A stretch of DNA of 64,000 bases, taken from contig NC_091940.1 in the NCBI RefSeq assembly GCF_041260155.1, positions 2,142,001 through 2,206,000 on the forward strand, read 5' to 3'. The translations under genes were made by a program, and so were the position numbers. This DNA is from Ptychodera flava (taxonomy: Eukaryota > Hemichordata > Enteropneusta > Ptychoderidae). Below the pieces are notes generated by a model. That model made no database searches. It saw only the letters and a list, made by a program, of their open reading frames with translations, and was not told the DNA's origin. Below are positions 14,150 through 28,300 of the stretch, piece by piece. Each line of letters starts with the position of its first letter. The stretch's first letter is position 1.

Positions 14150-16270
14150 AAAGGGACAAGAAAATCTAAAGTTAACTATGGTAGTAATAGTTTTTTTGAA
14201 GAATGAAGGGGTACATATTTGGGGTAGAAAACCTAAATTTTGATATTAATGAATTAATTTAAGTTAAAAACTTGATTTGTTTTTCTGAAACTTAACATTT
14301 ACTTGAAACAATGGAATATGTTGAAAAGACGACTATTTTATATTGCATTACCTCTCCTCATTCTAAAATGGCAGTCGCTGAAAGACTGACTCTCAAAAAA
14401 GTGATTAAAAACATGATTCCCATTCAAAATATAACAGCTTCATTGCCAAACAAACTTTTTTGTCGAATAGTATTTATAAATAATGATGTAAAAATTTTAG
14501 AAAATTTCTTTGTAAATCTTGTCATTCGGAGTGATTTACATAAATTTGTATAACTTGGTAATACTTCTTTCTCACACAACTTAAGACTGTTTGATAAGCT
14601 AAAAGATGAACCCAACCAATACCTTAATCTTGTACTAGCAAATCATGCGAAATTGATATTTGCAGAAAAATGATTTTGAATACGCTGTGTTACGTACAGC
14701 TTCCCCTCAATACAAGTAAATGGTTGTTGATGACCAATAACGTGAACGTGGTGTTAACAACCGTAACAAAATAGATACACGGTAAATTTCACAGCAGTAG
14801 TGTTACTATTTGAGCATACACATATCTACCTATAACAATACAGAACCCAAGACGATAGAATACCAAGTCGAGAAAAGATACCTGTCACACAATAATACAG
14901 GTTGAAATGAACAGATATCGCCACTTTTTTCACAGCTGATCGAGGGGTTTTTATCAGACTTACACAAAGTCGGGAAGCCAATGTACAAGAACGGCGACAT
15001 TTTCACTGCTTCACCAAGCATATCATGGTTGCCAATATATCATGGTACTTTAATGATACCAAAATCAAAAGTCTAATGATTGCTTCATCATTGAATTCTG
15101 ATGACACATGGTAATATAATGGAAATATATATAAAGTGTATCATTTAACACTTTGAAATGCCTTTGACGGTCACAAATGCAGAATTGAAACATGACAAGT
15201 GTTAAGTTTTGCACGCCCCATTACGATGGCGTACCGACAATAGAGGCAGACATTATTTCAAATGTATGCAATTTACACGAAACTTACAACATAGGTAATA
15301 TTATTGAAAAGTGCGCTTAAAGGCCCTAAGGTAATGAGATCGAGGACCACAAGATGAAATTAATGAAACGTTTTGTAATTAATTTTGTCTCCTTCTATGA
15401 TCTGTTATTTAGGGAAAAGAATATTGATTTATATTAGGAATATTTATTGTTTTCGCACTTGATTCACAGATATTTCATGCGTCTTAATGTTCTATATTGA
15501 TATTTCTGAAGGCCTTTAAAACTGGAAATGAGGAAATTACTAGAAAACAATACTGGGATATATAGATGCAGTGCAGTGGATCTTGAAGGAAAAGTCTACA
15601 GTGCGTCGACTATTCTAAAGGTCAAAGGTAAACTTGCAATCGTTAAGAATTCAATCCACTCACACATTTTCAAACAGCGGTGTTATTCTTTCAAATTAAT
15701 TTGTTGAACGATAGTCTTTGTCTGCTGATTAATTACATTCAGTTGATTCCATTGTGATCTACTGACTGAATGCTACAACAAGGCTTTGCACTTACATCAG
15801 GATGCAACCTTTCACCTTTATCAAGAATAAGTTGAGTTTTGGCATTATATCATTTCAATCGGTCGTTGAGTGAACTGGCATGACAAAATTATCTTTTCAA
15901 GGTTGTCAAACTGGTTTCTGGGGTAAAAACTGCGACAACAGGTGCAATTGTAAACATGGCTCAAGGTGTGATCGATATTATGGTTGTCAGTGTACAGCTG
16001 GTTGGAAAGGACGCTTTTGTGACTCAGGTAACCAAACATTACGAGTAAATATATTCAGAAAATATGTCACTTGTCATTCATGTGTAAAATATAAGCCTCC
16101 GATTGCAAATTTATATTTAAAAGTGACAACACCGCAACTCTTCAGTTAAATGATTAAAAATCATTCACAATAACAATATTTCTATATAATTCGTTTACTT
16201 TTTGAACGTTGTGCCGAACTAAGATCCTGCATTTCTGATGGTAGAGTGCGTATTTGAAGTTAAGAGTATT

Positions 16271-16320
<50 letters not shown>

Positions 16321-19300
16321 AATGTGACCTTGGGACATTTGGATTGAACTGTGCTAACGTCTGTAGATGTGAAAACGAAGCTATTTGTGATAGCGTCAAT
16401 GGACACTGCCAATGTTCAAACAGGACCTGTGGTGTCTATTGTGAACATCGATGTCATTGTACAAGATATCAAAGATCAGTGTGTACCCTGGATAACTTAT
16501 GCACATGTGAAACAGGTTGATAACATTGATGATAATTGCATCTTTATTATCATGATGATGAGATGCTATCTATTCCATTTCAAGAACTACAGGGGCGTTT
16601 TTAATTTCAAGAAAAGACATTTCCTCCGTCAGAACTCGAAAGACAATGTAAAAGTGATAAAATCGTACGCTAAATTTTCTATATGTTGTAACTGTTAAAA
16701 ATTTGCAGGTATTTTTCAAAATGTAATAATACCTTCGTCAATGTATTCTTCTTCTTCTTCTTCTTCTTCTTCTTCTTCTTTTCTTCTTCTTCTTCTTCTT
16801 TTTCTTCTTCTTCTTCTTCTTTTTTGTATCTTCTTCTATGGGCATGCGTAATTATCCAAATAATAGTAGTACTACTACTACTATCCCAAATTAATTATTG
16901 AAATTAATAACCTATGAGAAACACCGTATTCATGTACAGCTCGCAATGTGAAGTTTAAATTATATCTATTTTCCAATATACAGACAGCAGGGATGCAGAT
17001 CTCATCGTCGACCAGCTTGATATCGGAATGATTTGTGCTTCTTCGTCATTAGTTACTGTGATTGTTACAATTGTTGCTCTAACTCTAAAATATCGAAGAC
17101 AACAAAAAACTAAATATAATCGGCTGAACACAAAACCAGACGACGCGGATAAGTTGTTCTCTGTAAGTGCAGTTATTTTCTCATCAGGTATATAAGTTTA
17201 TCAAAGACATTGTTTTTTTTAAAACGAAGATTTCAAAACCACTTGTTTTTGTTTAACAATTTATCCAGGCGATGAAAGACAAGCTGACTGAGAGAAAATG
17301 GTTGATCCACATTAAAAATATCCAGATAGGTAGCGTCATTGGCAGGGGAGAATTCGCTCAGATCAATGTTGCCGAGTGGATAAAGCGTGGTTGTAAGAGA
17401 ACTGTTGCTGTGAAATCAATAGCAGCAGGTATGGAGAATTTACAAGATTTAGATTAAAATAGCATTATACACAAAGTGTCAGATCTAAATACAGTCTTTG
17501 CACACTATTACGCACAACCACACACAGAGAGGGACTGCAATTATACTTCAACGCTTAGTCACTAATTTTGTCGTCTGATGATTAGCTACGATCTTTGACA
17601 AACAAAGGTTTTAATATAGTTTGATTTAAACTATGATTAGGGATAAATTATACTTAACTGTTTCAATGGCACTGTAAATCGTTTCAGTGCATATTCCAGT
17701 TGTAGAAATGTAAACTTATCAGCGTTGGGTCCTATTGATTAATTAATCGATCATTGTTTACATTGAAGAGTATAAAGCAATGCAAACCTTCAGTTGACTC
17801 AAAAATGAACTATTAATGCTTTATTCCAGTTGGTGACGAAAATATATACAAGGATTTTCATCGTGAAATAGAAATCCTAATGCATTTGAAATCTCATGAC
17901 AACATTGTCGAAATCCTTGGAGTTGCGATGGACAAAGGTAAGAATGAATTGTAATTTTCGATGGAACATTAAAATAGAACACGTTTTGCTTACGTATAAC
18001 CTTTACGTTTGAAAAGAAAATATAAACATAACTGATTATTCATCGCATTCTTTTTAATGACACGACTTCAACCATCAATAAACAAAATCGCCCTTCAATG
18101 GTAGTATGATAACCTTGGTCATTTTTGCTGCCCGGTGTCGATACGATTGGATTTGTAAGGGACTTGTCAGTTTCTTCGGCCAAGGGAGTAGGGGCGATGA
18201 CTCCGTGGGGGTTACCCTGTTTTTGATTTTTGTGAATTTAGACACTATGTATTGATAAGGGGTCAGAGTGTTTTTGAACTGACACAGGCGTTCATAATTG
18301 CAACTTATGAAACAAACTCTACAGGCCTTCTCAGGAGATGTAATTTGAACCAAGCAAAATATCCTATTTTCTTTGCTTCTGTCCATGATTTCGTAAGGTC
18401 ATGATTTTACTTGTTAATACTACAACTGGTAGTGAAAGTTTCCTTTCATTAAAAGTTAACAGGGAAAAACAAAGGTAGAAAATCTCATATTGAACTCCTT
18501 GGAAGCGACTACAAGGGTAGTTTTTAAAGTGTGGTTTCTGAAAACTGAAATAATACATAATCACTGTAAATAAACTTTCATACCTAAATTATCATGAAAT
18601 TATCATTCGCTTTTAAGGGTGAGTAAATGTAATTTATGACAATACAACTTCAATCTTTGTTATTTTTATTTTTGTTCGTAATATCAACAACCAACAGTGA
18701 ACCTTTTCACTTCATTTCCTATGTAGAGGACCCGCCATGATGGTAAAAGGGTTCAATCATTCATGTATTAGCAATAACACAACAGCTTACATGTATGCTA
18801 TGTTGACAAATTCAAAGATGGATATTTCTGAAAAAAAAATTGCCAAAGGACACAGCTACTGTGCTTTTAATATTAAGCTTTAGTACAAATGAGAAAAAAC
18901 AGACTTTCATTGAGAAAAGCATAGATTTATTCATGTTGATTACTAAGTCTTTGATTGCCTGCTGTTCTCTGTTTTGTATCAGTGAGTGACATCAATTTAT
19001 GTACAACAGTTCTGAACATCCAGTTATGCATAGAAAATGTCAAATTTAATCACATCTCATTCGAAATACTGTGTTCACACTCTAACCCACAGGTGACATG
19101 TCAATAATTAATTTCAACAAAACTGGTAGAAGGCATACTGTTAAAAAACTTACAATACGGTGTCAACCACTTTTCGATATCCACCCCGGGCCAAAGAAAC
19201 TGACTAGTTCCAAACCATATTCTTCAGATAACTGCTGGATGATTATAGAGTTTGCTGATAAAGGTAATATGTCAGCACATTTGGAAAGCCTCGGTAGGAA

Positions 19301-22300
19301 TAAAGAGACGACGGTCGAGGAAGAGATTGACCTCATTAGAAGTGCAAGAGATGTTACCAACGGACTGTCATATTTACGACAAAAGGGGGTATGTAACGAA
19401 TTCTCCTCGAATCTGCAATAATTACACTGTACTTTGTTTCAATTATTTAGATTTCTAAAGGTTCGTATTTAATTTAAGTACTTTTTCACTGAATCAAATG
19501 ATTGAATTCTGGTAAAAGTGTTTTTGACACTGATTTTTGTTGTGTAAATTTGCCCAGAGATAAACTGATTAAAACACTTGATGCCATTTAGTATTTAATG
19601 AATGTTTTAGATCGTTCATCGTGATATCGCCGCGAGGAATATTCTATTAACAAGTCACAAGGTCAGCAAGATATGTGATTTTGGTCTGAGTCAACGGGTT
19701 GGTACCACGGGAAGATTTGTAATGCCAAAATGGGTAGGCCGATTTTCAATATAATATTGATATATCACTCTGTAGTATTGTTTTATAGTGATACTTTAAA
19801 AGCCTTGATGTGCTAGCCTCTGCCATCAAAGTTCGAAAGTGATTGTTTTAAATTGGCAATTAAATAGATGATTGGTGTGATTATTATATTTGGGTTACTT
19901 GTGAAACTAGCATTATTTATAGTATTACTTTTTGAACATATTAAAGTGGCAGCGTTCGCCGTCATAGTTCGGGATGTGAATACTCGACTTTTGCAATCAA
20001 AGAGGTGGTTATATTTCTTTCACCAATCACGAGAGTTGTGTTGAAAGATGTAGCTATTCAATCATAACAACTTAGTCGTTCACTATATTTTACTCTGATT
20101 GACAAAAATGAAGACAAGTAAGATAACGGTTATTCGATTGTCAATACAATATTTAGAGCGAGAACATCTCTTGTCCTCGTTTTCATCCCGTAAATGAATT
20201 AATACTTTGAGATCTAGATTTTTATCAAACAAACTCAATTGGTGACGACAGGATATTTGTAACGTCCGTCCGATGCCCATTTTCCTTTAAGTCGTAATAT
20301 ACTTCACTGTTGATTTATTTTCTAATTTGCTGTCACACCGTTTTAAATGCAACATCAGCAACGAAACCATGTAAGAGTCATACAGTTACATGATCACCAT
20401 AAAAAATATGCAAATTATTAAAAGAGATAAAAATATGACAACATGAAATATTTCAATGATGTTATGAACATGCGTGAAAATCTGGCATTCATAGATCCCT
20501 TAAAACTGTTTATGTACTCGTCTTAGTCCTGCATAGCATTTTCGGACTCCCCTTTCAGAGTTGTCACAGATAATGTTTCGAAAGTTGAAAGTTTCACTGT
20601 ACTTTCACTGCAATATGTATTTACCAGCAAATCTCACTACTGCACCTGAACTCTCCATGACAACGTGTAAAATGAACAAATATCCCGTGTACTAAAAGGT
20701 ATCAACTTGATTTGGTAATTTAACCCGGCGAAATTAAGTATTTTACTACTTCGAATCATTCTACTGTTATGTAGGTCATTTTCCCCACACTCAATATGAC
20801 CTGAGTTTAATTAGTCTCGAACATTCTCAAGGTCACTGCCCTTAATGACCTCACAACTTTGCATTCACTAAGTCATGTTTGGAATGTTCTGGAAATTTAG
20901 TTAGCTGTGTAAGAGAGATAATTTTAGAACAGTAATTAGCATGTCAATAAACGTTCTAGATTGTTCTTATATGCTCTTATGTAAGCACATGGGTATAAAT
21001 AGGGACGTGCACAGCTTGCAGGCAGACATTTGGGATCAAGTCTCGTGCGTGTTACTTCAAGACTTTGGAAACTCCAGCAGTATTATTTCAAGACTTTTCA
21101 AGACCTTCACTGCCAACGCTGGATTTATACTGTGGACTTTGTGCAACTTCAAGCCTGCAAGCCAAAGGACTGTTCATTCATCTGACTGACTGTTACAACT
21201 CTGAGACTGGAGCTTTGCCGTCCCAGCTGAGATAAGTAGCCTGTACACTTTTACAGTTTGTATTCTATCCCTGACTTAGCAATTAGTTTTATTTTCGTAA
21301 TAAATTTCGTTTTATACGGAAACTGCTGAGTTCACCTTTTGTTTGTTTTTATCACGTAACAAAATTGGGGGCTTGTCCGGGATACAAATATTTTGAGCCG
21401 TTTGACAACATTTTGCCAGCCTTTTCCAAACTACTGTATATTGTGAACTCAGCGAAATTCAATCATGGCGGAATTCAAACCAGACGAATTTATGGATGAC
21501 CTTGATCAGGACACATTTGATTCCCTCAGAAAAGACAACCTCATTGCACTGGCCAATTTCCTTAAAGTAGAAGTCAAAAGATCTATGCGCAAGAAGGAAA
21601 TTCAGTACAAGATTGCAAAACATTTAGTTAATTCAGGCCATTTTGAGGAATCCGCCTTGAAAGATTATGAGCCCAAGTACTGCCCTCGAATTAAGAAAAT
21701 TAGAAATACAGGCAGATTTGGAGCTTAAGAAATAGGCATTAGGAAAGAAAAAATTAAAAATGGAAGAAAGACAAAGCGAGAAACAATTACAAATGAAAGA
21801 AAGGGAAAGGGAGGAAAGATTAGAAATGGAAGAAAGACAAAGAGAGAAAGAAAGAGAGGAAAAGGAAAAGGAAAGAGAATTAGAAGAACATAGACTACAG
21901 TTAGAAATGAAATGTTTAGAGCTTGGCCAGTCTGGAAAATTCTTCCCTTCAGACAGTTTTGACATCACTAAGCATTCAGGTTAGTTACCCCTTTCCAAGA
22001 AAAGGATGTTGATAAATATTTCCTTCATTTTGAGACAATTGCTCAGAATCTGAATTGGCCTAAGGAGTCCTGGTCTATGCTTTTGCAGAGTGCTTTGGTG
22101 GGTAAAGCCAGAGAAACTTACATTCAGTTGTCAGTAGAGCAGGCTTCAAATTATGATTCTGCGAAGGAATTAATTCTCAAGGGCTATGAGCTTGTGCCTG
22201 AAGCTTACTGTCAAAAATTTAGTGATTGTGAAAAGGCGAGGGAATTTGTTGAATTTGCTCGAACAAAAGAACAACTGTTTGATCGTTGGTGTTCTTCTGA

Positions 22301-25300
22301 AAAGGTCTGTAAAAGTCACGAGAAATTACGTCAACTTATTTTAATTGAGGAATTTAAAAGGTGTGTTCGGAGTGACATCAAGACATTTATCAATGAACAA
22401 AACGCCGATACATTGGAGGTTGCTGCACGTTTGGCCGATGATTATTCATTGACCCACAAATCTTCATTTCTCAGCAAACCATCCCAGTCCTTTTCATACC
22501 GAACAGTGCGTAAACAGTGCAGGTAAATTTAACTCCTCCTTTTCATTCAAGAATTTCTCAAAGGAGAGTAGGAAATCAAATGACAACAGTTCACAAAATC
22601 CAAGTAACAATTCTACATCATCAGATCCCAAGTCTCAATCTCCTTCTGACAAATAGTTTGGTACACTTTCTTGTAATTATTATAAGAAAGATGGCCATTT
22701 AATACCAGAGTGTTTCAAATTGAAAAGAAAGTGTGAAGGTCAAAGCGGTCAAAGTGGATCTAAGCCAACCGGCTTCGTTTCTTCATCAACTCAATTTGAG
22801 TCTGATAATGTGTGCAACACATTTTCTGAGGTTAAACCCCTCTTATCCCCAATTAATGAGGTCAAGGTCAGTTCTTCTCAAGATAGCATTATGGGTATTT
22901 TTGAACCATTTATTCATGATGGTTTTATATCACTTTCTAGTGATTTTTCTTCTGCTACCCCTGTAAAAATTTAAGAGATACTGGGGCTTCCCAGTCTCTT
23001 TTGTTGGCAGATACCCTGTCGTTTCTTAAAAGTCATTTTCAGGTTCTAAAGTTCTTATTAAGGGGGTTGATTGTAATGACTACATTTCTGTTCCTCGCCA
23101 TAATGTCTATTTGTCTTCGGACTTTGTTTTGGACCTGTGACTTTAGGTATTAGGCCTTTTTTGCCTTTTGAAGGTATTCATCTTCTCCTTGGAAACGACC
23201 TTGCTGGGGACAAGGGCATTACCAATCCACTTGTGACTGATAATCCTAGTTTAGATCAGGATCCACAGCCAACTGAAGAAGAGATACCCGGCCGTTTTCC
23301 TTCGTGTGCTATTACTCGAGCCATGTCAAAGAAAACTTCTGAGAATCAAAATACTCTCAAAAATAATGTCACAGATGTTGACTTAAGGTAATATGCACCT
23401 CGAAAGTGAAAGACTTAAACTTTTGCTCTAACTTTCCTCAAGGAATCTTTCAATCATTCTCTTTCAAAATCAAGAATAAAAATAGGGGGTCACCGTGCAA
23501 ATTTTGGTACTAGAGAAACAAATTACCCAAGATTTACCGATATTAGAAATTCAAAATGGCCGCCATCCCTGTGTTAACTCTATGGCGAAAAATAAAAATT
23601 TTCGAATTTCGAAAAACTAAGCCGGTGAAAAGTTTTCTTTCACCAAGAGCTTTAAAATGAACCCCCACATGTGGTATATCAGAAGAAAACTGTAAAAGTT
23701 TGAGAGTCCGAATGTCTGTCCCCGAGGTGCGTTCTACCTTAAATGACACCTTTCTCAGTCAGGTGTTTGACACGGAGCATTCCGTTATCCCTCGTGGATT
23801 TGAAACTTCCAGTAAAACTTCTGCTGACCAAAGTCAGACATTTTCTAGATCAAATCTCATTGCAGAACAACACAAAGACCCAGATATTTTGTGTTTGTTT
23901 GACAGGGTAGATGATGAAGATAAAACTTCAGATGGCTCTGTTTCCTATTATACAAAATCTGGTATTCTCATGCGTAAATGGAGACCTCCAGATGTTTTGG
24001 TTGATGACGATTGGGCTATAAAACATCAAATTGTGGTTCCAAAGCCCTATCGTGCTGAAATATTGAGCCTGGCCCATGAAACCCCCTGGGCTGGTCATTA
24101 GGAGTCAGGAAAACTTATTACAAAATTCTCAGTCACTTTTATTGGCCTAATCTAAGGCAGGATGTAGCACATGTCTGTAAAACTTGTCACACGTGTCAAA
24201 TGGTAGGAAAGCCAAATCAGACCATTCCAAAGGCCCCTTTACAGCCGATTCCTGCATTCCAAGAGCCATTTAGTAGAATACTCATAGACTGTGTTGGGCC
24301 CCTACCAAAAACAAGATCAGGTAATGAGTACATGTTGACAATTATGTGTACATCAACTAGGTTTTCAGAAGCCATACCACTGAGAAACATAAAAGCAAAG
24401 ACTAAAGTGAAAGCTTTAGTCAGATTTTCACTTTATTTGGCCCAGTCCGATCAAGGCTCCAACTTTATGTCTGGAATATTTCAACAAGTAATGGATCAGC
24501 TAGGCATTGAACAGTATACGTCATCTGCCTATTATCTAGAGAGTCAGGGTGCTCTCGAGCGATTTCATCAAACTTTGAAAAACATGATTAGGACCTATTG
24601 TTTTGACACAGAGAAGCAGTGGGATGAAGGAATTCATTTTCTGCTCTTTGCTGTTAGAGAGTCAATTCAAGAGTCTCTTGGTTTTAGCCCATTTGAGCTT
24701 GTATTTGGACATACAGTCAGTGGCCCACTTAAGCTCTTTAAAGAGAAATTCCTATCAGACGATGATGATTGTCTGAATATTTTACAATATGTGTCAGATT
24801 TTCGTACAAAACTCTCTAAGGCATGTGAATTAGCCAGAGAAAACCTTGAGTCATCTCAGCAGTCAATGAAAATCAAATACGATAAAAACACCTAAAAACG
24901 GAAGTTTGAACCAGGTCAACAAGTTCTTGTTCTTCTTCCGGTTCCTGGCAAACCACTCCGTGCTCGTTACTTTGGGCCATATCTAATTGATAAGAAATTG
25001 AGCGATTTAAATTACATCATAAAAACACCTGACAGGCAAAACAAATACAACTATGTCACATAAATATGCTCAAGCCATATTTGGATAGGGATAATCCTAC
25101 GAAAACACAGTCTGTCAGTACAGTCAGCTCTAGCCATTATGAAGATAGTGATACTGAAACTGACTTGGGTGAAAGTACTCTGCATTCAAATCTGGGCTTG
25201 GTCAAGCTTCAGAACTCAGAAATCCTGGAGAATCTGGAGTCTACAAAGTTGGCACACCTCCAGCCGTCACAACAACAACAGGTGAAAGAACTTCTCCACG

Positions 25301-28300
25301 AATATAAAAACCTGTTTCAAGATGTTCCATCGAGGAAAAATGTCATCTATCACAACGTTGATGTAGGGGACAGTAAGCCTGTGAAACAACATCCATACAG
25401 ACTGAATCCAACGAAAGCGAAATATCTCCAGGAAGAAGTCAAATACCTGCTGGACAATGACTTTATTGAACCCAGTAAAAGTAACTGGAGTTCGCCGTGC
25501 ATACATGTGCCAAAATCAGATCACAGTTATCGTATGTGCACGGACTACAGAAAGTGAACACAAACAAAGACAGACACTTTCCCAATCCCGAGGATTATTG
25601 ATTGCATCGACCGAGTGGGAAAAGCCAAGTATGTTACCAAATTTGACCCACTGAAGGGATTATGGCAAGTCCCTCTGACGGATCGTCCCCGTAAAATATC
25701 TGCCTTTGTTATACCAGACGGATTGTTCCAGTACAAGGTGATGCCATTCAGAATGAAGAACTCTCCGGCAACATTCCAATGGATGATCAACGACGTGATA
25801 TCCGGGCTAGACGGATGTGAAGCTTACGTCGACGACGTCATCCTGTATAGTAACACCTGGGAGGAACACATCAAGCTCGTGCGGAAGTTCTTCAAGAGAC
25901 TGAGCAAAGGGTATGTTGACTGTCAACCTTGCCAAATCTTAGTTTGGTTGGGCGAGGGTGACTTACCTCGGACATACTGTAGGACAGGGTGAGGTAAAAC
26001 CTGTTGATGCCAAAATTAGTGCCATTTCAAGTTTTCCCATACCAAACTGCAAACGACAACTGATGCGCTTTCTCGGTATGGCTGGTTATTACAGAAAATT
26101 ATGTCCAAATTTCTCTGCAATTACTGAGCCTTTGACTAACTTACTTAAAAACAAAGTAAAGTTTGTTTGGTCTGAACAATGCCAACAGGCATTTGACTCA
26201 CTTAAAACCATACTGCAAAGTGCTCCAGTGTTGTCTGCACCAGATTTCACCTTGCCATTCAAATTAGCTGTAGATGCTAGTGATACGGCTGCTGGTGCTG
26301 TTTTATTGGCAAGAGGATAGTCATGGGATAGATCATCATGTTTGCTATTTTTCACGCAAATTTAACAAATCCCAGAGAAATACTCTACAGTTGAAAAAGA
26401 GTTTTTATCTTTGATATTAGCTTTACAGCATTTTGAAGTTTATGTTACTTCTTCAAATCAGGCAATAGTGGGTTATATTGATCACAACCCTCTTGTTTTT
26501 CTGCAGAATTAAAAGGCAAAAATCAGAGATTGTTAAGATGGAGTTAATGTTACAGGAGTTTAATCTTGATATTAGACATATCAAAGGCAGAGACAATTTA
26601 ATTGCAGACTTTCTCTCTCGTATTTAGAGTTTATTGTTGTTCACACTTTGAAGATTGTCAAAAACTTCCTTTTTTGAAGAGGGAGTGTGTTATGTAGGTC
26701 ATTTTCCCCCGCACTCATCATGACCTGAATTTAATTAGTCTAGAACATTCTCAAGGTCACTGCCCTTAATGACCTCACAACCTTGCATTCACTTAGTCAT
26801 GTTTGGAATGTTCTGGAAATTTAGTTAGCAGTGTAAGAGAGATAATTTTAGAACGGTAATTAGCATGTCAATAAATGTTCTAGATTGTTCTTATATGCTC
26901 GTATGTAAGCACATGGGTATAAATAGGGACGTGCACAGCTTGCAGGCAGACATCTGGGATCAAGTCTCGTGCGTGTTACTTCAAGACTTTGGAAACTCCA
27001 GCAGTATTATTTCAAAGACTTTTCAAGACCTTCACTGCCAACCCTGGATTTATACTGTGGACTTTGTGCAACCTCAAGCCTGCAAGCCAAATGACTGTTC
27101 ATTCATCTGACTGACTGTTACAATTCTGAGACTGGAGCTTTGCCGTCCCAGCTGAGATAAATAGTCTGTACACTTTTACAGTTTGCATTATATCCCTGAC
27201 TTAGCAATTAGTTTTATTTTCGTAATAAATTTCGTTTTACACGGAAACTGCTGAGTTCATCCTTTTGTTTGTTTTTGTCACGTAACACTACGTAAGCTGG
27301 ACTAAACGAAACAATAGGGACTGAGGAGAATTAAAGTGAAACGGTTCAAATAAAGTAAAACTGATATTGTTGATTTTAAGTCACAGGAACAGTGTGTTTT
27401 ACCATTGAAATGGATGCCGCCTGAGAGTCTGACGCGGGGAATATTTCAATTTGAAAGTGATATGTAAGTTTTGAAAAAGATTATTACGACGTTTGTCGTA
27501 AATTAAACTGTTTTGTTGTGTTCAAGATATTTCATAACCTTCATATGATATGACAATACAGTCATATGACAATGAGTAAAGTCATTCTGAGATGGCAGAA
27601 AAGCAAATCAGTTTGTCCCAGATTTGCGGATATTTTCTGTCAATCCTTGATGAACGGGGTTATTTATGTTAGTTTTAAGTATTTATGACATAGGTTTTGA
27701 AATTATCACCAACAGAAGGGTATATCCTACTCTGGGATATCTGCAGTTTGAACCGGCTACAGCTGTATTACACATTTTCCCGGTAGTTAAACGATGCTAC
27801 TCCGTAATGCCATGATTCTGGCTTCGGTATCAGTTACACTGTTTCACATAAATATTTTCATCGACAAGAAAATTTGCTTAATACTGGCCCTTTAAGTGCA
27901 CTAGAACAATATAATACTTACTTCCCCTCAATATCAAATTTCGGCAAGTGTTAGCCTGTTGTCGATTTGGGTGTTTTCCGAGCAAGATTTTACACATCCG
28001 AATAATATAAATTTGATAGTCTGTTTAAATATTCGAATGAAATTAATTCATGTAAACTACGTATAATTATTACGTAAATAATTTAGAGACCGTATCATCA
28101 TCTTTATAGTATACTTCATACAAACTTCACCAATTGTATATAACTCCTCGCGATGGGTTCGGATGCCTTGGAATGCAATGACGAATTATTTTTTAGTATA
28201 AATCATACCAACAACAACCATATCTCTTCCCAGTTATCCACATTGTAGGCATATTCTGAAACCAGCAAATGCAAAATAATTCCGGTTTTCACTGAGCGAT

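Larger units (their letters stand above)
20765..27287 (+). mobile_element. Gmr1-like Ty3/Gypsy LTR retroelement (fossil, broken)
   Basis: Bounded by LTRs with TGTTA...TAACA ends and a 4-bp target duplication CTAC (20761-20764 and 27288-27291). Parts in order: 5' LTR, tRNA-Pro-type primer binding site, gag (about 21465-22720, with a charged coiled-coil stretch and a zinc-knuckle-like CX-type motif), protease with DTG (about 22960-23380), H2C2 zinc finger and integrase (about 23750-25060), reverse transcriptase with YVDD (about 25066-26240), RNase H (about 26240-26630), polypurine tract, 3' LTR. Integrase lies before reverse transcriptase, the order described for the Gmr1 group rather than ordinary Gypsy. 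The coding region has about ten breaks plus a nested MITE, so it is dead. LTRs differ at roughly 4% by eye, indicating a fairly old insertion. It is in sense orientation with the host gene. Confidence 0.93.
19734..27386 (+). other. Intron 18 of copy A
   Basis: 7.65 kb intron, of which about 6.5 kb is the Gmr1-like LTR element (20765-27287). The remaining about 1 kb on the 5' side shows nothing recognisable. The homologous intron in copy B is 1.2 kb without the element, so the insertion followed the duplication or was confined to copy A. Confidence 0.85.

Noticed and set aside
16254-16520. Open frame with an SLSLSL stretch fused to the EGF repeat (also 51371-51679)
   Set aside because: The SL run is the CT polypyrimidine tract read through; the exon starts after the CAG acceptor.
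20765-27287. Assignment of the LTR element to Copia because integrase precedes RT
   Set aside because: RT, RNase H and integrase features are Gypsy-like; the Gmr1 group explains the order.
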